Part shown: positions 13,998 through 20,782 of the stretch, piece after piece
Layout: every line of letters starts with the position of its first letter
Numbering within the stretch: the first letter of the stretch is position 1
Assembly (NCBI GenBank): GCA_018372555.1
Contig: JAHAIU010000029.1
Location: 1-20,782, forward strand
Direction of reading: 5' to 3'
Length of the DNA: 20,782 bases
Source of the DNA: Clostridium sp.
GTDB lineage: Bacteria > Bacillota > Clostridia > Clostridiales > Clostridiaceae
The notes under the pieces: generated by a model
The model's database searches: none
Seen by the model: only the letters and a program-made list of their open reading frames with translations
What the model was told of the DNA's origin: nothing
Position numbers and translations under genes: made by a program

Positions 13998-16820
13998 TTA
14001 TATTTTGCTTTCTCTTTCGGCTTCTTTTATAATTTCACAGATAAAATATAATTCATTGTCTGGAATTGATATGTTAAAAGTATCAATAATTGAAACAAAA
14101 GCTTTTTGAATTAGAGAAATATATTTTTCATTTTTTTTCTTGTAAGATGATATTTCCTCATGAGATGTTAAGACAAAATCTTTAAGTAAAATTCTTTCGA
14201 TTACGCATGAAACATGAATGAATATTTTGCTAAGGCTAGAGTTAGCTATATCTATATTTAATTCAGTTTCTATAATATTTATGAATTCAAGTATATGATA
14301 CTTTATTTTATCACCAGAAAGAATTGTTAGATATTTATTAACTGCATCACAGGTAATATCAATAGATATCTCTTTGGTTATACTTTTTACTATTTTATTT
14401 GATGAAGGTTTTTCTTTTATTCCTAAAATATTTAAAAGCTTGTTGATTCCAGAATTAAGAAGGATATCTTCAAGAGATATAAATGGAATGTCGCTATTAT
14501 CAGGATTTACGCTGCCTATTATTGCAAGGGCTCTTTTATCTATTGAAGTTTGTTTTATTATATCTCTTAGTTTTTTCTTGTTTTCTATGCTTAATGGTAT
14601 TATTTCAACATTAAAAATATTATTGGTTTTTAATAAATCTTCAATGCTTTTCTTTAGATAATTTGCAATTCCTTCACCAGAGTTACAAACAGTATAAATA
14701 ACATTTTTTTTATTTATAGAAAGATAATTTTCTATTTTTTTGTTAAAAGAATAATTAAGCTTATTATTTGCCCACAGCAAATCATGTAATATATCTTCTA
14801 AATCATTTTTTAAAAATATAGATTTTCTTATAGCCTCTATAACTAGAAGTATGTTTATAGATTGTAATGTTACGACATTTATACCAGTCTCTTTTTTTAT
14901 AGATTCATCTAAATTAGTTAGTGAGCCCATATCTGCGAAAAGAATTAATCCCCTTTTAAAACTTTTACCTTTTAATTTTTCAATTATTAATGAAAGTATA
15001 TTATTCGGATTTTCAGTAAGAGGCATATCTACAGATAAAGCAAAGTTAATACTAAGTAAATCATTAGCTACGTTTGCAATATCAGTTGCTATTGAGTCAC
15101 CATGTGCAGCAATCATAACTCCTACAGGTTCAAAAATTTCTTTTGATTTTAGCGAGTCGATTATTACCATAAGATTATTTAACTCTGAAGTCGGACAATA
15201 AATATTAAATCTTCCTTCTAATATTTTAATAAGTTTTTTTGAGATGTTTTTAATTTCAGATGATATCTCACTTAATTCCAGTGCAGTAGGAGTAGAATTA
15301 ATATTATCATAATCTTTTAAGTTCTTAAGATATAATGCTAAAGCTATGTAGGAACTTTTATCTATAATTAGGTTTAAATCTTCATAAAGAATATCAGATA
15401 ATGTAGAGACTATTTCAGATATTTCATCATCTATAAAATCAGGGAATATATTTTCTAGAACAAAACTTTTAGCTATTAATTGAGTATAATCTGAAAAGGC
15501 TTTTTTTAGATCCTTATTTTCTTCAAATTGAGTATTAAAAAATTTTATAAAATCATAGGATGGAGTATTAATATTTTTCTTAAAATCTAATTTAGGTAAA
15601 AATCTATATTCATCTTTATCTAAGAGTAGTTCTACCTTTTGCCTAGTTGATATGTCTATATTAGTAAGTGTATTGCTAGTATATAGAGGTAATGACTCTT
15701 TGGTAATATATACCTTATCTAAATTGTTCATCTTACTATCGAGATAAGCTCTCGCAACTGAAAGCTGAATATCACTAGATAGTTGTCCTATGTTTCCTTT
15801 AGGATTATAAAGCATTAAATCCGATAGACAATCTTTTGAAGCAATAATAGGCATATTTACTTTTCTAGCTTCGTTGTCATAAAGGGAAGTTACTAACATA
15901 AGTTTTTCACTTAAACTTCTATCATTTAAGTTTGGTATTTTAACTATAGCAGGAATTCTTCTTATGAATGTTGTTAATAACATAGAGTTTGGATTTTCGG
16001 TAGTTGCTGCAATTATTAATACATTTGAAGTTCTTTCAGATGATACTTCACCAAGTCTTCTAAACTTCTTTTTATCTATATATAAGAAAAGCATCTCTTG
16101 ACCTTCTGGAGGAAGTCTATGAATTTCATCTAAAAATAAAACTCCATTATTAGCTTCTTCTATTAATCCTTTCTTATCACTTTCTGCACCAGTATATGCA
16201 CCCTTTACAGAACCAAAAAGTTGAGAAACTAATAAATTAGGGTTATTTGCATAATCTGCACAGTTAAAAACAACAAAGGAAGAATCTTTTGAAAATATAT
16301 TATTAATTAATCCATATTCATACATAAGCTCGGCAAAAAGACTTTTACCTACACCAGATTCTCCTAGAAGTAATGTGTGAAGTCCCCCAGGATACAAAAT
16401 TGATGATTTAGCTAGTTTTACAATAGACATAAGACTATTGCTTGCGCCAATTAATTTACTAAATGGATCTGTATCCTTCTTTTTTGGTAAAATAGAATCA
16501 AACTTAATATCATTTTCTTGAATGTCAATTAATTCATTTAATGATAAACATTCAATTGATGAATCAAATAAGTTCAAATTAAAAAGTTGTTCTAAATGAT
16601 CTTTGTAAAAGTATTTTGTTGGTTTTCCTTTTATTTTTATTAGAATACCATCTTTGTGTAACTTATTTAAATCAGAAGATGCATTGTTTCTTAATATATC
16701 TAAATTTTCAGATATATCTAAAGAAGAGATTCCGATATAAGGATTATTTATTATATCTTCAGCAGTTAAATTCGAGCAGAATTTATAAATATAGTTTCGT
16801 ATCATTTCAATCCGTAACAA
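13998..16820 (-). CDS. Sigma-54-dependent PTS regulator, LevR/ManR family (AAA+, EIIA, EIIB-like, PRD)
   Basis: This is a transcription activator of 940 aa. The order of parts is an N-terminal winged-helix DNA-binding region (about 1-75), an AAA+ sigma-54 interaction domain (about 115-360), PRD1 (about 430-545), an EIIA-Man domain (about 563-680, MIAAHGDS with His573), a GatB-like EIIB (about 705-790) and PRD2 (about 830-940, with IHVSC and His869). The AAA+ domain has Walker A GESGVGKS (153-160), GAYTGA (207-212) in place of GAFTGA, and Walker B LFLDEIH (228-234). The layout matches B. subtilis LevR, in which HPr activates through EIIA and a cognate EIIB inhibits through PRD2. The start is TTG at 16820: AAGGAGGT lies eight bases ahead, inside the last codons of the preceding gene. 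The likely target is the divergent PTS operon. Confidence 0.93.
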   Translation of the reverse strand: MLRIEMIRNYIYKFCSNLTAEDIINNPYIGISSLDISENLDILRNNASSDLNKLHKDGILIKIKGKPTKYFYKDHLEQLFNLNLFDSSIECLSLNELIDIQENDIKFDSILPKKKDTDPFSKLIGASNSLMSIVKLAKSSILYPGGLHTLLLGESGVGKSLFAELMYEYGLINNIFSKDSSFVVFNCADYANNPNLLVSQLFGSVKGAYTGAESDKKGLIEEANNGVLFLDEIHRLPPEGQEMLFLYIDKKKFRRLGEVSSERTSNVLIIAATTENPNSMLLTTFIRRIPAIVKIPNLNDRSLSEKLMLVTSLYDNEARKVNMPIIASKDCLSDLMLYNPKGNIGQLSSDIQLSVARAYLDSKMNNLDKVYITKESLPLYTSNTLTNIDISTRQKVELLLDKDEYRFLPKLDFKKNINTPSYDFIKFFNTQFEENKDLKKAFSDYTQLIAKSFVLENIFPDFIDDEISEIVSTLSDILYEDLNLIIDKSSYIALALYLKNLKDYDNINSTPTALELSEISSEIKNISKKLIKILEGRFNIYCPTSELNNLMVIIDSLKSKEIFEPVGVMIAAHGDSIATDIANVANDLLSINFALSVDMPLTENPNNILSLIIEKLKGKSFKRGLILFADMGSLTNLDESIKKETGINVVTLQSINILLVIEAIRKSIFLKNDLEDILHDLLWANNKLNYSFNKKIENYLSINKKNVIYTVCNSGEGIANYLKKSIEDLLKTNNIFNVEIIPLSIENKKKLRDIIKQTSIDKRALAIIGSVNPDNSDIPFISLEDILLNSGINKLLNILGIKEKPSSNKIVKSITKEISIDITCDAVNKYLTILSGDKIKYHILEFINIIETELNIDIANSSLSKIFIHVSCVIERILLKDFVLTSHEEISSYKKKNEKYISLIQKAFVSIIDTFNISIPDNELYFICEIIKEAERESKI

Positions 16821-16826
16821 TTATAT

Positions 16827-17957
16827 CTACCTCCTTAAGTTATCTTTTTGGATTTTAAGCGCTACATTTTTAAACTTTTCTAAGGAATGTGAATAAAATT
16901 TATAATATGATTCGCAGAAGTAATTCAGATTACCTTTTTGATTTTCTTTATGTCTTCTACAACCACCTCTACAAAAATTAAGGTAAGCACAGTTTTTACA
17001 TTTGTCATTTATATCTTTAGACGAATTAATAAAATTTAATGTGCTGCTATTTTTATGAACATCATCAAAGGAGTTTTCTAATATATTTCCAATACTGTAA
17101 GATTCATAAGTATAAAAATCGCAAGGATAAACTTCACCATTACTTTCTATAATATGCTGACATGAGCAGATTCCTTTCATTTCACAAGCCTCGTAATCTT
17201 TGTTAAAGAATAATCCTAAAATATTATCAAAAAGTCTTATACTTACGTATTTTCCAGACAATGTATCCTTGTACCAAAGATCAAAAAGATTAATTAAAAA
17301 ATCACCGTATTGAGATGGTGTTATAGAGAAACTACTTAAATTCATCTGAGAGTTTTCTAATGGCTCTAAACAAGGAATAAATTGAAGGTAGTTAAAATTA
17401 TTCTTTTTATAAAAATTATAGGTGGAATCAATTTTTTTGCATAAAGCAGAAGTAATAACTGTTAGTATATTATAGTCTACATTATATTTTTCTAATGTAT
17501 GTATTCCATTCATTACTCTGTTAAATGAATCTTTATTTAAATGGTCGACTCTGTTTAGATTATGTAAATCTTTATTACCATCAAGGGAAATACCAATTAA
17601 AAAATTATTGTTACTAAAGAAAATTGCCCACTCATTATTAATTAATGTTCCGTTAGTTTGTAATGCGAAGGAGAAGCTTGTACCATTAAGGTTATTTATT
17701 CTTATATAATCTATAAGCTGCTTGTAGAAATCTATTCCTATAAGTAATGGCTCTCCACCTTGAAAGGCTATTGAACAATTACCACCATTACAATATTCAA
17801 AAACTCTATCTAATATTTTTTTTATAGTATCTTCCTTCATAAAGCCATAATCTCTTATTTCCCTTGCATCAGATATAGAGTTATAGAAACAATACTTACA
17901 TTTTAAATTGCATTTACTTGAAGAAGGTTTAATCATCAAGCTTAAATTCTTTCTCAT
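16827..17957 (-). CDS. Anaerobic sulfatase-maturating enzyme (radical SAM/SPASM)
   Basis: This 376-aa iron-sulfur enzyme oxidises an active-site Cys or Ser of type I sulfatases to formylglycine without oxygen. The N-terminal KPSSSKCNLKCKYCFYNS holds the radical SAM CX3CX2C (Cys16, 20, 23), followed by FQGGEP (65-70). The SPASM region carries Cys258, 264, 279, 320, 323, 329, 333 and 348, enough for two more clusters. YPCDFY contains the Asp (280) equivalent to the proposed general base of the C. perfringens enzyme, which is of nearly equal length. Shine-Dalgarno AAAGGGGGA. The gene runs into the LevR-like gene with a 6-bp gap, and its final codons supply that gene's ribosome site. No sulfatase is in the window, so the client must be elsewhere. 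Confidence 0.93.
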   Translation of the reverse strand: MRKNLSLMIKPSSSKCNLKCKYCFYNSISDAREIRDYGFMKEDTIKKILDRVFEYCNGGNCSIAFQGGEPLLIGIDFYKQLIDYIRINNLNGTSFSFALQTNGTLINNEWAIFFSNNNFLIGISLDGNKDLHNLNRVDHLNKDSFNRVMNGIHTLEKYNVDYNILTVITSALCKKIDSTYNFYKKNNFNYLQFIPCLEPLENSQMNLSSFSITPSQYGDFLINLFDLWYKDTLSGKYVSIRLFDNILGLFFNKDYEACEMKGICSCQHIIESNGEVYPCDFYTYESYSIGNILENSFDDVHKNSSTLNFINSSKDINDKCKNCAYLNFCRGGCRRHKENQKGNLNYFCESYYKFYSHSLEKFKNVALKIQKDNLRR

Positions 17958-18009
17958 AAAAATCCCCCTTTATAATGTTTTGGGTATGTGTAAAGGTTTT
18001 GATATATAC

Positions 18010-18038
18010 ATATTAAAATGAATTGGTAAAAAAGACAA
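18010..18038 (-). promoter_or_regulatory. Candidate sigma-A promoter for the sulfatase-maturase and levR-like operon
   Basis: On the minus strand, -35 TTGTCT (18038-18033) and -10 TAATAT (18015-18010) are 17 bp apart and about 50 bp ahead of the start codon. The fit is good, but AT-rich DNA gives chance matches. Confidence 0.5.
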
Positions 18039-18078
18039 GTAAATTCAGAATATTTCTAATTAAACAAAACTTATGTGA

Positions 18079-18140
18079 GAGTATCAAAATAATAATATGA
18101 AAAGTATTTAAGAGATAAAATGAGTATTAATGAGTATTAA
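18079..18140. repeat. Repeated GAGTATYAA motifs, candidate activator-binding sites
   Basis: A perfect tandem TGAGTATTAA doublet occupies 18121-18140. A near copy GAGTATCAA is at 18079-18087 and a looser AAGTATTTAA begins at 18102. Spacings of about 10, 20 and 23 bp suggest sites on one helix face. They lie 30-90 bp ahead of the -24/-12 promoter, where a LevR-type activator would bind. Confidence 0.4.
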
Positions 18141-18168
18141 TATATAGAAAGAGCCTGAGTTTTGAGAG

Positions 18169-18186
18169 TTGGCATAGTATTTGCTA
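18169..18186 (+). promoter_or_regulatory. Sigma-54 (-24/-12) promoter of the PTS operon
   Basis: TTGGCATAGTATTTGCTA matches the TGGCAC-N5-TTGCA consensus with GG and GC exactly 12 bp apart, 29 bp ahead of the IIA start codon. A sigma-54 activator gene is encoded divergently, so control by that protein is the natural reading. Confidence 0.9.
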
Positions 18187-18214
18187 TTAATAAGGGCAAG
18201 AGGAGGGTGAAAAA

Positions 18215-18646
18215 ATGAATGAAATAGGAATTATATTAATTAGTCATGGTCACTTTGCAAAATATGCAATGGATAGTGCAGAAATGATTGTAGGAAAGCA
18301 AGAAAATTATAAAGTTATTTCAGTAACAGATGACAAAGATTTAGAGGATGTTCTGAGAGAGCTTGAGGATTCTTATAAAATATTGAGTAAGGATAGAGAA
18401 GTTATTGTATTAGCAGATATATTTGGAGGAACACCTTGTAATGCTACTTCAAGACTGATATTAAATGGTGAAAATGTAGTTGCTTATACAGGATTTAATT
18501 TACCAGTTTTATTAGAATTACTATTAAATAGAGATAGACCTATAGATGAGATTAAGTCAAATCTAGAAAGGACATATAATGAAACTTTTATAGATATAAG
18601 TGAAATGGTTTTAAGTAAAGTAAAAGAAGAGGAAATAGTTTTATAG
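18215..18646 (+). CDS. PTS mannose-family transporter subunit IIA
   Basis: This 143-aa soluble EIIA-Man domain accepts phosphate from HPr on His11, in ILISHGHFA. The body carries the ADIFGGTPCNATSR motif typical of the family. It is a separate polypeptide, not fused to IIB as in E. coli ManX. The Shine-Dalgarno GGAGGGTG precedes the ATG. It is the first gene of the sigma-54-driven operon, with IIB 20 bp downstream. Substrate class cannot be read from IIA; mannose, fructose, sorbose, N-acetylgalactosamine and related amino sugars are all handled by this family. Confidence 0.93.
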   Translation: MNEIGIILISHGHFAKYAMDSAEMIVGKQENYKVISVTDDKDLEDVLRELEDSYKILSKDREVIVLADIFGGTPCNATSRLILNGENVVAYTGFNLPVLLELLLNRDRPIDEIKSNLERTYNETFIDISEMVLSKVKEEEIVL

Positions 18647-18666
18647 AAAATAAGGGGGAGATTTAA

Positions 18667-19137
18667 TTGAGTATTAAATTAGTTAGAATTGATGACAGAC
18701 TTATACATGGACAAGTTTGTTCAACTTGGATTGGAGACTACAATATAGAACAAGTACTTATTATAAATGACAAGGTTGCCAATGATCCAGTTCAAAAATC
18801 AGTAGTAGGGTTAGCAGCTCCTTCTGGAGTAAGAGTTTTAGTTTTTGGAGTAGATCAATTTATAGAAGTTATTAAGAAAAATCCTATTAAAAAGGCTACA
18901 TTATTATTATTTACTACTTCTACAGATGTTTTAAAGGTAATGAAGGGTGGATTAGAAATAACAAAGTTAAACGCTGGAGGAATGAGATATAACGAAACAA
19001 GAAAGAGGTTAACAAAGTCTATTTCAGTAACGCCAGAAGAAGAAAATGCATTTAAGGAAATTATAAATATGGGGGTAGAAGTATTTATACAAATGGTTCC
19101 TAAAGATGATGTTATTTATATGAAAGATATTATATAA
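18667..19137 (+). CDS. PTS mannose-family transporter subunit IIB
   Basis: This 156-aa cytoplasmic phosphotransfer protein takes phosphate from IIA on His14, in RIDDRLIHGQV, and passes it to the sugar during uptake. The family sequence is plain through ITKLNAGGMRYNE and the C-terminal VFIQMVPKDD. The start is TTG at 18667, directly after AAGGGGGAGATTTAA; no ATG offers a complete N-terminus. In LevR systems the matching EIIB also phosphorylates PRD2 of the activator to shut expression off without sugar, so this protein is the likely negative input for the divergent regulator. Confidence 0.93.
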   Translation: MSIKLVRIDDRLIHGQVCSTWIGDYNIEQVLIINDKVANDPVQKSVVGLAAPSGVRVLVFGVDQFIEVIKKNPIKKATLLLFTTSTDVLKVMKGGLEITKLNAGGMRYNETRKRLTKSISVTPEEENAFKEIINMGVEVFIQMVPKDDVIYMKDII

Positions 19138-19161
19138 AAATTTATAAAGGGAGAGGATTAT

Positions 19162-19956
19162 ATGTTAATTAAAGCTATATTAGTTGCTGTCTGGGCTGGG
19201 ATATGTGCTTGGGACCAATATGGACCACACTTAGGATTTAGAAAGCCTTTATTAGCAGGAGCTGTTACTGGACTTATTTTAGGGGATTTAAGACAAGGAC
19301 TTATTATTGGAGCTACTTTAGAGTTAATGTGGTTAGGGGTAAATAACGTAGGAACTTATGTACCACCTGATGTTATTTCAGGATCAGTAGTTGGAGTAGC
19401 AATAGGGATTTTATCTGGTGGAGGAGAAGCAGCAGGAATAGCAATAGCAATACCAGTATCACTTTTAGTTCAACAACTTGATATGTTATGTAAGACGTTA
19501 AGTATATCTTTAGTGCACAAGGCAGATAAAATTGCTGAAACAGGAGATTTTGACAAGATAGACAAGCTACAGTATATGGGAGCAGGTCTTATATTTTTAA
19601 GTAGAGCATTTCCAACATTTATAGCAGTATTTTTAGGCGCTAGTGCAATTGATTCAATTATGGCATTTATACCAGCAAGTATAATGACAGGATTAACAGT
19701 AGCATCAAAAGTAATTCCTGCAGTTGGTATAGCGATGTTGTTAACTATGATGCTTAAAAAGAATATGTGGATGTTCTTAGTATTAGGATTTACTTTAACA
19801 ACTTATTTAGGAATTCCAACACTAGCATTAGCGTTAATAGGTGCATGCTTTGCAGGAATATACGATTTAATAATGACTAAAAAGGAAAAAGAAGTTGCTG
19901 TAAATTCAATAACAGTAGAGGTTGATGATTCTGTAGAAGGAGGTTGGGATTTATAA
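19162..19956 (+). CDS. PTS mannose-family transporter subunit IIC
   Basis: This polytopic membrane protein of 264 aa forms the sugar path with IID. The family N-terminus appears as AVWAGICAWDQYGPHLGFRKPL, followed by GLILGDLRQGLIIGATLELMWLG. About six or seven hydrophobic segments follow, and a short acidic cytoplasmic tail ends WDL. Shine-Dalgarno GGGAGAGG. Its TAA overlaps the IID start by one base (TAATG), so translation of the two membrane partners is coupled. Confidence 0.93.
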   Translation: MLIKAILVAVWAGICAWDQYGPHLGFRKPLLAGAVTGLILGDLRQGLIIGATLELMWLGVNNVGTYVPPDVISGSVVGVAIGILSGGGEAAGIAIAIPVSLLVQQLDMLCKTLSISLVHKADKIAETGDFDKIDKLQYMGAGLIFLSRAFPTFIAVFLGASAIDSIMAFIPASIMTGLTVASKVIPAVGIAMLLTMMLKKNMWMFLVLGFTLTTYLGIPTLALALIGACFAGIYDLIMTKKEKEVAVNSITVEVDDSVEGGWDL

Positions 19957-20768
19957 TGGCAAATTTAATTACTAAAAAAGAATTGAAAAAGGTATTTTGG
20001 AGATCGCAATTATGTCAAATGTCTCATAACTATGAAAGAATGCAAAGCTTAAGTACTGTATATATATTAAAACCAGTATTAAAGAAGTTATATAAAGATA
20101 AGTCAAAAGAAGAAAAAGTTAATGCAATGAAGAGACATTTAGAATATTTCAATACGCATCCAATAGCTATGCCATTTATCTTAGGGATAGTATCTGCTAT
20201 GGAAGAGACAACTAATGAGGAACAAAAAGAATCAGTTATTGCAATGAAAACAAGTTTAATGGGACCTTTTGCTGGTATTGGCGATAGTTTACTTAACTTT
20301 ACTTGGATGCCAATTGCAGGTTCTATAGGAGCAGCTTTCGCTTTAGATGGAAATATATTTGGAGCATTAATGATGTTTTTAATGATTAATCTTTTGTATT
20401 TTCCAATAAAGTATTATGGACTAACTAAAGGTTATTCAAAGGGAATAGAAGTATTAGGCAAAGAGGATAACGGTAAAGGGATATTTGATAGATTAGCAAA
20501 TATGGCTAATGTGTTAGGAATAATAGTTGTTGGGGGTTTAATTGCAACAACTGTAAAGGCAACATTAGGAGTTCAAATATCAGCTGGAGAAAATCCACTT
20601 ATGCTACAAGAAATGTTAGATAAAGTTATGCCTAACTTAATTCCGTTATTAGTTACTATTGTATGCTACTACTTATTAAAGAGGTCAAATGGAAAGAATG
20701 CAGTATGGATTATATTTGGAGTTTTAATTATAGCTGTAATTCTATCCATGCTAGGTATAATTGTTTAA
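19956..20768 (+). CDS. PTS mannose-family transporter subunit IID
   Basis: This 270-aa membrane partner of IIC begins MANLITKKELKKVFWRSQL and carries FNTHPIAMPFILGIVSAMEE and GPFAGIGDSLLNF, all standard for EIID-Man. I chose the ATG at 19956: AGAAGGAGGT ends 12 bases ahead within the IIC coding region. A TTG at 19944 touches that site and cannot be the start. The C-terminus is complete at 20768, with hydrophobic helices near the end. The operon probably continues past the window, since no terminator is seen in the remaining 14 bases. Confidence 0.92.
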   Translation: MANLITKKELKKVFWRSQLCQMSHNYERMQSLSTVYILKPVLKKLYKDKSKEEKVNAMKRHLEYFNTHPIAMPFILGIVSAMEETTNEEQKESVIAMKTSLMGPFAGIGDSLLNFTWMPIAGSIGAAFALDGNIFGALMMFLMINLLYFPIKYYGLTKGYSKGIEVLGKEDNGKGIFDRLANMANVLGIIVVGGLIATTVKATLGVQISAGENPLMLQEMLDKVMPNLIPLLVTIVCYYLLKRSNGKNAVWIIFGVLIIAVILSMLGIIV

Positions 20769-20782
20769 TTTAATTTTAGATA

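Noticed and set aside
14374..15201. Plus-strand open frames across the LevR-like gene
   Set aside because: They run antisense to a complete multi-domain regulator and show no protein family features.
18121..18140. CRISPR or satellite repeat
   Set aside because: Only two exact 10-bp units with no spacers; better explained as regulatory sites before a sigma-54 promoter.
19944..19955. TTG start for PTS IID
   Set aside because: The codon directly touches the Shine-Dalgarno site, leaving no spacing; the ATG at 19956 fits the family.

Overview
The window is AT-rich, densely coded and strongly AGA-biased for arginine. It has strong Shine-Dalgarno sites, an xpt gene behind a purine riboswitch, an anaerobic sulfatase-maturating radical SAM enzyme and a LevR-type sigma-54 activator. 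Together these point to an anaerobic Firmicute, most likely Clostridium sensu stricto; the species cannot be fixed from this window alone. No rRNA, tRNA, CRISPR array, intact transposase or phage gene was seen.

Region 1 (1-7190, + strand) is a sialic acid uptake and catabolism operon. It encodes a lipoprotein solute-binding protein, two ABC permeases, a YhcH/NanQ-type anomerase, a YesL/DUF624 membrane protein, NanE (ManNAc-6-P epimerase), NanA (Neu5Ac lyase) and a ROK kinase in the NanK position. The order of steps would be import, anomerisation, cleavage to ManNAc and pyruvate, phosphorylation, then epimerisation to GlcNAc-6-P. No ATPase gene is present, so a shared sugar-ABC ATPase is presumably used, as for the pneumococcal SatABC system. 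Hairpins after the binding-protein gene and before yhcH may tune relative expression, and a 21-bp terminator closes the operon. About a third of arginine codons here are CGN, against essentially none in most flanking genes, which suggests a separate origin. The yhcH 3' end looks frameshifted.

Region 2 (7191-9480, + strand) holds a CapA-like membrane-anchored metallophosphoesterase-fold protein and xanthine phosphoribosyltransferase under a guanine-type purine riboswitch. Region 3 (9480-12411) holds a decayed small lipoprotein reading frame, a MecA/PBP3-like class B penicillin-binding protein on the minus strand, and about 600 bp without a standard gene. That gap contains an unusually GC-rich structured segment with hairpins and a possible 21-codon ORF. 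Region 4 (12340-13997) is leucyl aminopeptidase with its own promoter and a shared bidirectional terminator.

Region 5 (13998-20782) is a divergent regulatory and sugar-uptake locus. On the minus strand lie the sulfatase-maturating enzyme gene and, coupled to it, a LevR-like sigma-54 activator with EIIA, EIIB-like and PRD domains. On the plus strand, behind a near-consensus -24/-12 promoter, lie mannose-family PTS genes IIA, IIB, IIC and IID. The inference is a sulfated-glycan (mucin or glycosaminoglycan) utilisation system whose sulfatase and hydrolase genes should lie just beyond the right edge. With the nan operon, the window reads as host-glycan foraging.
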